The notes: a model not told the origin generated them from the letters alone. DNA of 64,000 nucleotides from Eutrema japonicum (GCA_030161315.1 BSQW01000003.1:14756001-14820000); one strand, 5' to 3'; positions 21,366-33,947 are shown, numbered from the stretch's first letter. Program-made: numbers and translations.

Positions 21366-22630
21366 AGTATTGCAAAAGCTTATAACAACATTTTAGAAGG
21401 CTCTGTTAGTACCATATGAAGGTTTTAAATGTGAGAAACAACCCACAAAGCTATCAATATCAAGCTTAAAACCAAGAAACAATTGATGTCTGCTCCTTGG
21501 AAAACAATATGAAATTCAACAAGCTAATGAAGAAGTAGAGAGATTGGCAAAATTAAGAGCGGACCTGAGAGAGCGAGAGAATTTGAATATTAGGGTTCTT
21601 AGAGGGAGAGTTTGAAATCGATTTGGTGATTTTGCGGATTTAAGTCGAGTCGGGTTGAATCTTGGATGGATTCCCGATGTGAGCAATCGATTTTGAAAAA
21701 TCGAGTTTAGGGTTCTTAGAGGGGGAGAGTTTGAAATCGATTTGGGGTTTTTTCGATTGTGAGAAATGAAAAAAAAAATCTCACTTTTAATTCAAAGTTT
21801 ATTCGGGAAAAAAAAATCTCCCTTTTAATTCGGAGGGAAATCCAAAATCTAAAAAAATTTGAATTTAACATATACTTCCAAGTTGTATAGTTGTTCTCCC
21901 TTCCAAACATTTGTACTTTGGGGATATTTCACTTAAATTAGTATTACCGTGAATTAAACTTTAATTTGTTGGTTTTACCAATAACATTTGATACTTTAAG
22001 TACATTTCCAATGTATTCATGCAATAATATGTCTTATAGCACATTTTCCCTATCTTTTGCATTATAAGGTGGTTTAAATTAACAAAGTCATCATAAAAGT
22101 ATAAGGTGTTTGATGGAAAAACAAGAATATGATAAAAAAAACATTATCCAAAAAAAATATTTTGTGTAACTAATAAATGTTATATCAATTTATTATTTGT
22201 GTATGAAAATTACATATACAAAACACAAAATTCCCGAATTTTGCCACCTTCAGCTTATTTTTCTCTTAATTTGGGGTTTGTTGTTCTTTGTATTTTGAAA
22301 TATTTCCAGTATTTCTAGTTGTTCTTAATTTGGGATACCCAAATAATTGTTGTCTTAATTGTTCGTAGTATTTCTAGTTGCTCCTACCGTTTCTAGTCAA
22401 ACAAAAACATAGTTGTATATAGTTTCTCTAGTATTCCAAAACATTCAGATTATATAGATAATAAAGTGAAAAAATGGATTATTACAAAGAAACGGATGAT
22501 ACACATAAAGTTGATTCATTCTTAATTCTTAATAATACAGAGATCGATTCAATAACCAAACCGGAAAATAGTCTCGCATCTTATAGGAGAACGCAAACCT
22601 TTCGATAGCCCAGAAGCAAGGATCACACAT
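21366..22630. other. AT-rich stretch with no supported gene
   Basis: Promoter-side sequence of the GRF gene, with two similar gaaatcgatttgg-type tracts near 21610 and 21730, followed by AT-rich DNA. No coding or transposon signal I can support. Confidence 0.45.
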
Positions 22631-22633
22631 TTT

Positions 22634-22960
22634 TTATCCCGGAAATTGGATATGGACACCACAATTGCATTCGTCTAAGCGATCCATATCCAGGCTATTC
22701 CATCGAGATTTGAAAGACTCTGAAAGGCACACTATCCACTCCCTACCGCCTTCTTTCTCCATTGACAACCACGTCGCTACACAAAATTCCCGAGTTATAT
22801 CAGAATTTGGATCGTTATCAGCCCCATCAATCCACAAAACTTTCCGAATAACACCATAATAATACTCAGCTATATCGAAACCAACATCCGCAGACAGTTT
22901 GACATCATCGATTCCCGCTTGAGGTTCTCCCCAAACATGAATTCCGACATCCCTCTAAGT
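22634..22960 (-). CDS. Unrecognised coding fragment near MULE-like sequence
   Basis: The open frame (22634-22837) extends upstream without a start codon to about 22956 (RDVGIHVWGEPQAGIDDVK), then IRKVLWIDGADNDPNSDI, VATWLSMEKEGGREWIVCLS and CNCGVHIQFPG before the stop. A stop precedes RDVGIH. Even composition and an ordered mix of residues suggest real coding sequence, perhaps one exon of a transposon accessory gene. Family not recognised. Confidence 0.45.
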
Positions 22961-23459
22961 AGGATCGCTAAAGGATTGCCATGTACATAACATGTTTGTT
23001 TGAGAGCAACCCACTGGGGATCCACGAATACCCTAGGCTCATACATGAATATTAAGTTGATCGACCTATATCATGTAATAGATAAAGTTATTGGTTTCAA
23101 ATCTAGTTCGATTTGGGGAATTTTTAAAATAAACCTTAATTGTAGAAATAGGGAGTTTCAAGTATATTCTTCAAATGTTTGCAAGTAATCTTGGAATTGC
23201 ACATATCTCGAACCGAATCGCTCCATGCCGTGACGAGAATCTTGATCTGGATTTCCGATGGTGATTTGAAAACCCATCACCCATATTTGAGTTTTTTTTA
23301 CTAACTGGGAAGGGATTGGGACGATTGGCGATTTGTGAGAGAACCCTAACGCTCTAGATAAATATAGGGAGTCGTGATTTTTCAGAAAGTTGTGATTGTA
23401 GTTGTAACTTCCTTGTTTATAATATTACTTAGTTGTACATATATTACCTTTTTGGAAAG

Positions 23460-23674
23460 AGTATATGATCAATTGAAATTAGTTGTGTGCTTATTTGTTC
23501 CAGTGATACTTAAGAGTACAATACAACAGAAAAATAATACAAATTACACCGTAACGTTTGAATTGCTAGTATATGATCAATTGAAATTAGTTGTGTGCTT
23601 ATTTGTTCCAGTGATACTCAAGAGTACAATACAACAGAAAACAATACAAATTACACCGTAACGTTTGAATTGCT
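23460..23674 (+). repeat. 108-bp perfect-like tandem duplication
   Basis: Copies 23460-23567 and 23568-23674 differ by about three changes (tacttaag/tactcaag and a one-base indel in an A run). The second copy overlaps the 3' end of the transposase-like ORF that follows. Confidence 0.9.
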
Positions 23675-24148
23675 ACTACAACAACCAACTCGCTTATTTA
23701 TGCGGCGATGTTCGTCGATGTAAACATTTTTCCTTGCTTTCTTCCCTTTCACCTCTTCATCTAGTTCTTTTGATGTCTCCTCGTCACCATAATTCACACC
23801 AAATGAACTATATACATATCCCTCTATATCTTCTATGACCTCTACATGCAAAGCATTTCTACATAGCTCTTTATCCACATCCGTTAGATAAACATAAACG
23901 TCATCATCATCATCGATATATACAGGAAGACTATCATTCACTAGCACCGGAAGGTAACTCAATTTCAGCTTCTTCATAGATTGATCTACCCCAATCTTCC
24001 TGCATATCCTATGCACTAACATCGAATACGTTATCTCATCCATAGATGATTCCCTAAACAATATCACATACATGCAATTGTCTTTAGAATTCCATCGGAA
24101 ATCATCACCGGTATTATATCCTCCAATAGAGAAAGTTGTGTTGCTCAT
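23651..24148 (-). CDS. MULE transposase N-terminal domain-like ORF, partial
   Basis: ATG 24148 (MSNTTFSIGGYNTGDDFRW) is preferred over the in-frame ATG at 24166 because related Arabidopsis MULE proteins start this way. It continues ITYSMLVHRICRKIGVDQSM, KLSYLPVLVND and DDDDVYVYLTDVDKELCRNA, matching the N-terminal region of many plant Mutator-like transposases. It ends after about 165 residues in a basic segment (KGKKARKNVY), with no catalytic DDE domain nearby. It is probably the first exon of a degraded transposase (VANDAL-like MULE), with the tandem duplication at its end. Confidence 0.55.
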   Translation of the reverse strand: MSNTTFSIGGYNTGDDFRWNSKDNCMYVILFRESSMDEITYSMLVHRICRKIGVDQSMKKLKLSYLPVLVNDSLPVYIDDDDDVYVYLTDVDKELCRNALHVEVIEDIEGYVYSSFGVNYGDEETSKELDEEVKGKKARKNVYIDEHRRINKRVGCCSSNSNVTV

Positions 24149-25265
24149 TGTCTCTTGAAAAAACAATTAAAAAAACTACATTACAACGGACCTACAGCCT
24201 TGTATCAGTAATACTAGTTGTTCCAGTTTAACTTCTTCTCTCAGATTATTCTACTTCTCTCAATAATACGCAATTGTTCCAGTTATTCCACTTCTCTCAG
24301 TAATACCCAGTTGTTATTCCTTATAAAGGTCTGCAAACTCCCTTCGGTGAATTCGGAGGGTCGAACTAGTCCCACGATTCGATACGTGATTCAAACACTA
24401 CAATCCTAGAAATACCAAAGCTATGTCCTAATCAACCCAGAACATGAGTTCTGTTATCGACCCCCAATGTCCATTAATTACAAACATAGAAAGCTCCTTT
24501 CTCCTCCCTAAATTGCAAATACAAAAACAAAATTCGTTTCTAAAGCAAAATCGAATAATAGACTCGATATATTAAAGCTAAAACACATTAAAATTAGAAG
24601 AACCTGAATTTGGAAGAATTGGCTTCAATGGCTTCTAATTTCATCGCCGGGATGGTGTACGGTCATCATCGTCTAGTGTGGGATTTGACTGATTTCCTAT
24701 TTTTTTCCTTTTTTTTTAATTTTGTTTTTTCTTCAATTGTTTATTATTATTTTTTTTTAGAATAGAAAAGTATCTCCTTTATATAAAAGGGGCTGGATTC
24801 CAGGCTTCTCAGGTTGCCACATGGACAAAAATAATCACATAAATAATCGGTCAATGATATGTATGAAAACTCACGCGTCAACTCCTTCAACCAATAACGT
24901 TGAGCGACATCATCAAATGATTTTGCCAAACAATCCACATCATCAAACTTATTCTTGATGAAATCACTGCAGGTGCCAAAAAGAAGATGTGGCCGCAAAG
25001 AGTGGAGGACACGTCTAGCGCCACGAGGAAGCTCCAAAATTTTTGATTTCTCAATTAATCAATACTAATATATATGCTATCATCTCAGAACAGATTTACT
25101 TTTATTTATAGGTTGCATGAGTGGTGTTTTATCTATAAACTCTTATAACTGCAATCATTGTTTATTGTTATCATATCTTTTTTTCCTCCTTTGACAATAA
25201 CAATTCTCACTACTTTTGTTTTGTGTGTGTTGTGTTCAGCTCCATGAAGATGTACATATGGACAT
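24149..25265. other. Low-complexity and unassigned DNA
   Basis: Variants of a gttgttccagt motif (24210-24310) recall the tract at 23490. A 96-codon minus-strand ORF (24747-25037, MELPRGARRVLHSLRPHLLF) contains a CPCG motif, but I do not recognise it and would not call it a gene. Confidence 0.4.
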
Positions 25266-26437
25266 TGATATATCATGGTTTTTATCCTTTTTTAGCCACG
25301 ATATACATTTTTTTTATAGAATCTTTCTAGTGTTTTTGTAATCTTTTAGAGTCTTTTCAGGTTTTAGGTACGTTTTGAGCATAATTGGAGATATTGAAAC
25401 ATTCTGGAGCTTTTTGGAGCTAAGAAAAGATCGTGTAGCTGAGACAGCCGATTTGATGCCCGAGTATCGACCGACACCACTTACGGTATCGATCGATAAT
25501 AATTACATAGAGACACGAGTCGCGACAATTTGAAGATTGAAGAATTTGCAATCTGCCCCAGAAGACTTTATTATTTACAAGAAGCCCCAGAACATACCTT
25601 AGGTTATTTATTAGGTTTTTCAGCCACTTTTGTTGGCTACGCTTTATTTTACTTTGGTTTTTGAGAGAGAGCTTTTGTGAGGGAGACAAGTCAGAACTCT
25701 GTTCGTCTGAGAGAAGATTTTGAACCCTCTTGTTACTCTTTCTTATTGTTTAATTTAATGATATATTCAGTTATGTTGATTTTTTTATTCTCCATGTCTG
25801 AGTAGATCCATCTTAGGTTTAGGGTTTTCTCATAGGGATTTCTCTGATTGCTGGTAATTGATTAGTTAGGATTCACCATCTGAATTAGTTCTTCACCATA
25901 GGTTGTTCTCAAAGCTAATTATGGATTGATAACCTAGAACTTAGATCTTAGATTAATCAATTAGGCACGACAGTGCAATTGAGAAATCTGACAGAACTTA
26001 GGGTGAGCAAATTGACTATTCGCAAAGAGATTTGGTTTAGTCGATTTGTGAACTTATCAAACTCGGTATTAAGGCTGATTTATTCTTAGGAATTTTGTAA
26101 AGAGATTTGGGATTCTGAAGTTTAGATTTAGATAATTCTCGCAACGACAGTTGGTTAATTATAACTTAGTGATTTCAGTTCAAGAACCGCGCTGAATCTG
26201 AATCCTGACTTATCGGTTATCTGCATTCATTGATTTCCTGAGAAATACCATGGGCCTATATTCTTTCCATCGATTTTATATCCTCTATCGTTTATTGCTT
26301 TTGTTTCAATTGAATTGCTTAGCTTGATTCGAAACTATTTGGTATATTGTGATATTTTCTTGAGTCTTTGTCGTTCGACCCCTAAATATACTGCAACTAC
26401 AGCTTAGTACTTGTAGGTTATTATATTTGAGCTTATA
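25266..26437 (+). repeat. Athila-like LTR in plus orientation (about 1170 bp)
   Basis: Starts TGATATATCATGG and ends GAGCTTAT-A, followed by AAATTTTG, the first bases expected before a tRNA-Asp primer site; the rest of that site is missing. It is the inverted counterpart of the LTR at 32774-33947. It contains one pair of TATCGATCGATA-type motifs (25470-25500). Confidence 0.85.
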
Positions 26438-26439
26438 AA

Positions 26440-26815
26440 ATTTTGCAACTACCTCCCCCAGACTTAAACAACACTGTCCCCATTGTTATCTAGTCTAGAG
26501 TCGGTGAAAGAAACCAAAACAGCTGAGCGGAGACGTGAAAATCAGAGAAGTTACCTGCGCGTTGGGCATCGACCAATACCATTACTGGTGTCGATCGATA
26601 CAAGGACCATTGGTCGATGCAACGTCTGTTTCTCCTGGTGTCGATCGATACCAGTGATGGTATCGGTCGACACAGACCCTTTTCGTCTGATTCACACGAA
26701 AACACAAAACACAGAAATGAAAAATACAAAAATAAATGAAATATGTATAGACTCACCAGTGGGTTGTCTCCCACCAAGCGCTTGTTTTACGTCACTAGCT
26801 TGACTTTACCGACGA
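26440..26815 (-). other. Athila 1 post-pol non-coding region
   Basis: Holds, on the minus strand, the conserved hairpin GTGGGAGACAACCCAC with a GGTGAGT donor-like site (about 26750-26775), two palindromic motif pairs (26568-26620 and 26637-26675), the AACACTG-type hairpin (26470-26487) and the polypurine copy. No ORF-1 is present. Confidence 0.75.
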
Positions 26816-27836
26816 TCAGGCGGTGGGTGCATCATCCAGAGGCACCATGTGTCCTCTTGGAATCTCGGCTTTCGTCCAATAGTGTTTTACCCTTTGTCCA
26901 TTGACAGTGAACTCCTCACCTGATGTACTTAGCAGGACAACTGCACTGTGTGGTCTGACTTCCTTGATCGTGAAAGGACTTGGCCAACGAGAACGCAATT
27001 TTCCATGAAACAATTGTAAACGAGAGTTATACAGAAGTACATGGTCGTTGAGTTCGAAGTGTGTGGAGAGGATCTTTTTGTCGTGATATGCCTTAGTCCT
27101 CTCCTTGTACAACTTCGAGTTCTCATAGGCGTGATGCCTAATCTCATCCAGCTCATTCAGCTGAATCAGTCGCCTCTCGGCAGCAGACTTGATGTCAAAT
27201 GTCAAAGTTCATAATCTTTGAAGCCCATGTTGCCTTATGCTCGATTTCCACCGGAAGATGACAAGCATTCCCATACATCAAGTGAAAGGGTGTAGTGCCC
27301 AGCGGCGTCTTGTAAGCAGTCTTGTAGGCCCATAGCGCGTCATCCAACTTCGCAGACCAATCATTCCTAGTAGTACCCATTGTCTTCTCCAAAATCTCTT
27401 TGATTTGCTTGTTGGAGATTTCGACCTGCCCACTAGTCTGGGGATGATATGGAGTAGCCACACGATGATTCACACCATGTTACTTCAGCAGCTTCTCGAA
27501 AACTTTGTTAATAAAGTGAGTGTCACCATCACTTATAACAATTCGAGGTATTCCAAATCGAGGGAAGATAATGGTCTTAAACAACTTAAGAACCACTGAA
27601 GAGTCATTGGTTTTGCAGGCAATCGCTTCCACCAACTTGGAAACATAGTCTACAGCAACCAATATGTACTTGTTCTCATGTGATGGGGGAAAAGGATCCA
27701 TGAAATCTATGCCCCAGCAATAGAAAACTTCAACCTCAAGGATGAAATTATGTGGCATCTCATATCTCTTGCTGATTTTCCCTCTCCTCTGACAGACATC
27801 ACACTGTGAGATAAACGCGTGAGCATCCTTGAACAT
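26816..27836 (-). pseudogene. Athila 1 integrase
   Basis: Pieces 27480-27836 (zinc-finger end CDVCQRRGKIS; core GIDFMDPFP, VDYVSKLVEA, ISDGDTHFINKVF), 27195-27473 (YHPQTSGQVEISNKQIKEIL, LWAYKTAYKTPLGTTPF) and 26816-27205 (C-terminal domain, LLYNSRLQLFHGKLRSRW, GQRVKHYW). A TAA separates the first two in the same frame and a frameshift near 27200 separates the last. The catalytic D, D and following E regions are recognisable. Confidence 0.9.
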
Positions 27837-27857
27837 CGTAGGTCACCAGAAACCTTC

Positions 27858-30093
27858 TTAAAGAACCTTAGATACTATCTTGAAAGTAGCAAAGTGTCCA
27901 GCATACTCAGACCCATGACAATGAAAAAGAATAGCAGGCACCTCAGACTCTGCAACACATCTTCTGTAGATACCATCTGAGCAGTGCTTGTATAGGTAAG
28001 GCTCATCCCAGAAGAATCGCCTCATCTCGCGCATAAACTTCTTCTTCTCATACTTCTTGAGATGCTTCGGCTCATTATATGCAGCAAGGTAATTAGCTAT
28101 ATATGCATACCATGGTCGATCGGGGTCAAAGACAGCGGCTAGATACTTCTCAGATAAATCGATGTAGTCCATAGGCAAAACAGGTCCGAATGGTAACGGG
28201 TATCGACCGATACTAGGTGAGTATCGATCGATACCGGATGTCTGCACTCGTGAAAATTGCAGATTTTCGGAACATACATCCTGAAGCTGAGTCTCAATGA
28301 AGTAGATACGCTTCTCTGGCAAGAAATCATCAATAGGCACGTCTTCATCGATCTTTATTCGCGATAGGTGGTCAGCAACTCCATTCTCAACTCCCTTCTT
28401 GTCTTTGATCTCGATATCGTACCCTTGTAGCAAAAGTACCAATCGGCAAAGACGAGGTTTGAGGTCCTTGTTATTCAGCAAGTATTTGAGAGCAGCATGG
28501 TCGGTGTGAACAATAACCTTGCTCCCAATCAAGTAGGATCGAAATTTCTCAAAAGAGAAAAAAACTGCAAGTAACTCCTTTTCAGTGGTGCTGTAATTTC
28601 GCTGAGCATCATCCAACGTCCTGCTGGCGTAATAAATAGCATGGAGGTTCTTGTCTTTCATCTGACCCAATACAGCTCCAACAGCAAAGTCACTCGCATC
28701 GCACATAACCTCAAAAGGTAAACTCCAATCAGGTGGTTGGACAATATGAGCACTCACCAATGCCTTCTTAATCTCCTCGAAGGCTGCAAGGCAATCAGGT
28801 GTGAAATCAAATTTGACTTCCTTGCACAACAGGGCGGTGAGTGGGTGTGCAAGCTTAGAGAAATCCTTGATGAACCTCTCGTAAAACCCAGCATAACCAA
28901 GGAAACTTCGAATCTCAGAGACAGATCGCGGCGGCTGAAGGCTTGTCATGACCTGAATCTTGGCTTTGTCAACTTTGATCCCTGCCTTGGAAACCCTGTG
29001 CCCAAGAACGATGCCATCTTGTAGCATGAAGTGGCACTTCTCCCAATTAAGAACTAAGTGCTTCTCCTCGCATCGCTGAAGCACCTTGCACAAGTTATCC
29101 AGACAATCCTTGAATGACGATCCATACACTGAAAAGTCATCCATGAACACCTCCATAAACTCCTCAATAATGTCTGTGAAAATCGACATCATACATCTCT
29201 GGAAGGTCGCTGGAGCGTTACATAATCCAAATGACATTCTTCTGTAGGCGAATGTGCCATAAGGACATGTAAAAGTCGTCTTCCCCTGGTCTTCTGGATG
29301 TATAGGAATCTGGAAAAAGCCTGAGTACCCATCGAGAAAATAGTAGTATGGGTGACTACCTAACCACTCCAGCATCTGGTCGATGAATGGCAATGGGAAG
29401 TGATCCTTCCTTGTGGCCGCATTCAGCTTCCTGTAATCAATACACATCCTGTGACCAGTGATTGTCCTTGTAGGGATCAGCTCATCCTTCTCGTTCTTCA
29501 CCACAGTTATACCTCATCCTTTTAGGCACAACGTGAACTGGACTAACCCAAGAACTATCCGAGATGACGTAGATAATTCCTGCTTCCAACAGCTTCATCA
29601 CCTCCTTCCTGACCACTTCCTTCAGGTTCGGATTCAGCCTCCTCTGACACTCAATCGAAGACTTTGACTCATCCTCCAGGTGAATCCTGTGCATGCATAG
29701 ATCTGGGGAGATACCTGAAATGTCATCAAGAGAATAGCCGAGAGCTTTACGATAATTGCGTAACTTGCTTAGTAGTAAGGTAATCTCTGCGTTGTTCAAG
29801 GAAGCATTAACAATCACAGGATATGTGGAATTAGGACCAAGAAAAACATACCTTAATTCGGCCGGGAGTGGCTTGAGTTCGATCTTAGGAGCTTTCTCCT
29901 CACTCCAATCACCAAGCTCACCAGCCTTCTTAGGAGTTTCGGCCAACTCCTCTATCGCACACGCCTGGTGTCGATCGATACAGTGGGTATCGATCGATAT
30001 TGCATCAGTCGAATCGAGCATCTTAGCGTACCCATCAGCAGCATCACTCAGAAACTCATCTGAGTCATCAGAGCATACTAATGCTCTCTCCAA
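27858..30093 (-). pseudogene. Athila 1 reverse transcriptase-RNase H
   Basis: The RT begins in 29482-30093 (RRLNPNLKEVVRKEVMKLLE, WVSPVHVVPK), shifts frame near 29500, and continues in 27858-29504: MCIDYRKLNAATRKDHFPLP, FSGFFQIPIHPEDQ-like motif, MSFGLCNAPATFQRCM, and the catalytic VFMDDFSVYG. RNase H has VMCDASDFAVGAVLGQ, STTEKELLAV and HTDHAALKYLL. A TATCGATCGATA-type pair at 28199-28240 is translated within the frame (GIDRYSPSIGRYP). The frame ends at a stop at 27858. Confidence 0.92.
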
Positions 30094-30099
30094 TGGTTC

Positions 30100-32604
30100 T
30101 TAAGGATGCATCTCCAAGAAATACTCCTCAGCTATGTCGCTGAATGTATCCACAAATAAAGTATGCCCATCGATGGTTGGTCTCTTCATCATCTTCTCCA
30201 TATTGAACGACATAACCAAGTCACCGATGTTGAGAGCTATATGTCCATTCTTGCAATCAATCAAAACTCCAACAGTTGCAAGGAATGGTATGCCCAGGAT
30301 AATAGGATCCTTAGCCTCAGCATCGTACTCCAGGACGATGAAATCTGTTGGGATCAAGCAATTTTCAATCTTGATTGGGACATCTTCGAGTATTCCCTCT
30401 GGAAGTCGCACTGGGCGATCAGAAAGTACCAGCGAGATCCTTGTAGATTGGAAATCTGTCATCCCCATTCGCTTAGCAACTGAGTGTGGCATGAGATTCA
30501 CACTCGACCCAATATCGCAGAGAGAACGCTCGAATCTCTCTGTGAAAATAGTGCAGTCCAAAACAAAGCTCCCTGGGTCTCGTAGCTTCTTTGGGATCGT
30601 TTTGAGTAGAATTGCGCTGTACTCAGCTGCAATCATCATGACACCGTCCTCAAGGTTCACGTTCCTAGACACCATATTCTTCACATATCTCCTGAAAGCT
30701 GGAGAAGTCTTAATAGCATCGATGAAGGGAAGCTCAATGACCAACTTGTCTAGTATTGCCTTGAATCTGGAATCCTCCACATCATTCTTCAACTTCCTAG
30801 GAGGAAGAGGGTAGGGTACCTTGGGTTTGTAAACCCTTTCCTCGACCACCATAGGTTCCTTCTCGATCTGTGTCTCAGTATCGACCGATACAGGGGGAGT
30901 ATCGATCGATACACGGGATTTTGGATCTCCTCGAGCAGGTGTCTAAACTGGTATCGATCGACACTGGCTGGTGTCGGTCGATACACGGGGATTTTAAGAA
31001 TCCCAGTCGCCATCTTCAGCAAGATCGACGAAATTTTCTGCAATTGGGCTGTTCTTCACTCCTGTAATCACCTCTTTTCCACTCCTCAAGGTGATGGCAT
31101 TGATGTGTGCCCTTAAATTCTCAGTTTTCCCTGGAAGAAAACCTTTCTGCCTTCTCACAGCTACTGTAGTCTGAGCAACCTGAGTTTCCAGCTTCTTCTG
31201 AGAAAGATTGAGAGCTTCAATTTTCCCATTCAGTTCAGTGTACAGAGAGTAAATCTTCCCATTGAAATCCACTTACAACTTTTGCTGTCCCTGAAGAATC
31301 TGTTCAAACATGGATTCCATCTTACTCTCTGAGGACTTGGGAGAGATAGGCTGGTACGACGAGTTCCCATAATTGCGAGTGAAGTCGCTGCTCTGGAGTG
31401 ATTTCTGTGCATATTGATTTGCTCTAAAACCAGATTGGTTTCCCTCGAACTTGTATCCACCTCGCTGAATATTGTTTTTGAAGTTTCGGTTGTTATTGTA
31501 CCCAAATCGCTGACCCTGAAAACCATAACCACCAACGTAGTTAACATCCTCCACTTCATCTTCTTCCACATTCACGACTTCATCAGCAAAGTGTACTGCT
31601 TTCTTCGTCTTCCCCATCAGAAGATTGTGCACAGAGTCCAGCTTGGACTGAACCTCAACAATCTGCGAACCATCCATACCACCAGTCTGCTTCCTGCGCT
31701 CAAAATCTGCATTCTTGGTACTATTGCTAAATGCCAAGTTCTCAATAAGCACATAAGCGTCGTCAGAATATCTGGTGTTAAAGTTTCCATTGCTCGCAGC
31801 ATCCAAGGCATCTGATACCTCCAATCAATCCCTCTGAAGAATATACCCAGTAGTTGAACGTTAGTGTACCCGTGATGTGGAAAGTCCCTCTGATATGATC
31901 TGAATCTGGTCCAAGCAGCCTTAAACGCTTCAGTCGCTCTGAGAAAACTGAGAGATCTTATTCTTGAGTTCCTCGGATCTGGCATCATCATAGAAATTGT
32001 TCAGGAAGGCATTCTTTGTCTCCTCCCAAGTAGTCAGTGATCCAGAGGGCAACTGCTTAAGCCAATTAGCTGTATCTCCACAAAGATAGTATGGGAAGAG
32101 CTTACAGAAGAAGTCATTGGACACTACATTGTATTTGATGCTAGTGACCAAATCCTCAAACTTCTCAATGTGATCCATCAGGTGTTCATGAGAAAGACCA
32201 TGAAAAGGGTGCTGACCCACAAGAGTGAAGTATGCAGGTTTCAACTCAAAGTCATTCCTCTGAAAAGTAGGAGGGCGAATCGCTGACCGATTGGCATAGA
32301 ACTGATCAGGTCTGTTGTATTCACCAATCGTTCTACCACGATCAACGACATCATTCCCAACATTCACAACAGCTGCACGGGCAAAGACGTTTCCAACTTC
32401 ATCAAGTCGCTGCCCTCTCTCATTGCACAATTGACCCTCTTGGCCTCTCAAAGCTCCAGCTTCATCACGAGTTAATACCACTGGGTTATTCATCTCTGTT
32501 GGCTGCTTTGTTTTTCTGTTTGCATGTTCCAAGTTTGCTAGCTCCTTGTTGGATAGATTAAGTAGCTCAGTGCGCTTGTTCCTCCGGGTTTTGCGAGTGG
32601 GCAT
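30100..32604 (-). pseudogene. Athila 1 gag-protease
   Basis: The start is ATG 32604 (MPTRKTRRNKRTELL), 6 bases after a TTTCAG acceptor-like site; the longer frame from 32643 has no support from relatives. The Gag domain (PFHGLSHEHLMDHIEKFEDL, KLFPYYLCGDTANWLKQLP) is followed by frameshifts near 31930 and 31815, an Asn/Gly-rich segment (YNNNRNFKNN), a coiled-coil part (GKIEALNLSQKKLETQVAQT) and a stop at 30994. The protease piece (30100-30852) has CDIGSSVNLMP as its active site. Confidence 0.88.
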
Positions 32605-32751
32605 ACACCTGAAACACAAAATACAAGACACGTAAGTAACCAAAAATCAAAAAACAGCACGACGAGTATCGACCGACACCAATGGTATCGATCGATACCG
32701 ACGAACTTAGTCTAAACTCGATAGCTAAAATCTACTGGCGATTTTTAGACT

Positions 32752-32768
32752 CCCCGGCAACGGCGCCA
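32752..32768 (-). promoter_or_regulatory. Athila 1 primer binding site (tRNA-Asp type)
   Basis: On the minus strand TGGCGCCGTTGCCGGGG lies five bases inside the 5' LTR, the known Athila primer type. Confidence 0.9.
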
Positions 32769-32773
32769 AATTT

Positions 32774-33947
32774 TGATAAGCTCAAATATAATACCCTAAA
32801 AGGACTAAGCTGTAGTTGCAGTATATTTAGGGGTCGAACCACAAGACTCAAGAAAATCACACAATATACCAAATAGTTTCGAATCAAGCTAAGCAATTCA
32901 ATTGAAACAAAAGCAATAAACGATAGAACATGATATAAAATCGATGGAGAGAATATAGGCACAGAGTATTTCTCAGGAAATCAATGAATGCAGATAACCA
33001 ATCAGTCAGGATTCAGATTTAGCGCGGTTCTTGAACTCAAATCACTAAGTTATAATTAACCAACTGTCGTTGCGAGAATTATCTAAATCTAAACTTCAGA
33101 ATCTCAAATCTCTTTGCAAAATTCCTAAGAATAAATCAGCCTTAATACCGAGTTTGATAAGTTCACAAATCGACTAAACCAAATCTCTTTGCGAATAGTC
33201 AATTTGCTCACCCTAAGTTCTGTCAGATTTCTCAATTGCACTGTCGTGCCTAATTGATTAATCTAAGATCTAAGTTATAGGTGATCAATCCAGAATTAGC
33301 TTTGAAAACAACCTATGGTGAATAACTAATTCAGATGGTGAATCCTAACTAATCAATTACCAGCAATCAGAGAAATCCCTATGAGAAAACCCTAAACCTA
33401 AGATGGATCTACTCAGACGTGGAGAATAAAACAATCAACATAACTGAATAGATCATTAAATTAAACAATAAGAAAGAGTAACAAGAGGGTTCGAAATCTT
33501 CTCTCAGACGAACAGAGTTCTGACTTTTCTCCCTCACAAAAGCTCTCTCTCAAAAACCAAAGTAAAATAAAGCGTAGCCAACAAAAGTGGCTGAAAAACC
33601 TAATAAATAACCTAAGGTACGTTCTGGGGCTTCTTGTAAATAATAAAGTCTTCAGGGGCAGATTGCAAATTCTTCAATCTTCAAATTGTCGCGACTCGTG
33701 TCTCTCTGCAATTGGTATCGATCGATACCATATGTGGTGTCGGTCGATACTCGGGCATCAAATCGGCTGTCTCAGCTACACGATCTTTTCTTAACTCTAA
33801 AAAGCTCCATAATGCTTCAATATCACCAATTATGCTCCAAATGTACATAAAACCTGAAAATACTCTAAAATACTACGAAAACACTAGAAATACTCTAAAA
33901 AAAGACTTATATCATGGCTAAAAAGGGGTAAAAACCATGATATATCA
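32774..33947 (-). repeat. Athila LTR shared by two internal regions (1174 bp)
   Basis: On the left it has a primer site (5' LTR of element 1). On the right, 33948-33965 is a polypurine tract, so it is also the 3' LTR of a second minus-strand element. Ends TGATATATCA...GAGCTTATCA on the minus strand. Contains one palindromic motif pair at 33714-33760. Confidence 0.88.

Larger units (their letters stand above)
26438..33947 (-). mobile_element. Athila-like Ty3/gypsy element 1, no ORF-1, left end rearranged
   Basis: On the minus strand: 5' LTR (32774-33947), tRNA-Asp primer site, gag-protease, RT-RNase H, integrase, and a short 3' non-coding section with a hairpin and a polypurine copy (26440-26815). 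Instead of a same-orientation 3' LTR the left side meets an opposite LTR. It is the only copy in the window with RT and RNase H, so it shows what the shorter relatives lost. Confidence 0.88.

Noticed and set aside
24747..25037. 96-codon minus-strand ORF with CPCG motif
   Set aside because: No recognisable family, biased C-terminus (lysine run) and no splice or neighbour support.
30134..30814. 226-codon plus-strand ORF opposite the Athila 1 protease
   Set aside because: Antisense shadow of a recognised protease frame; no independent motif.
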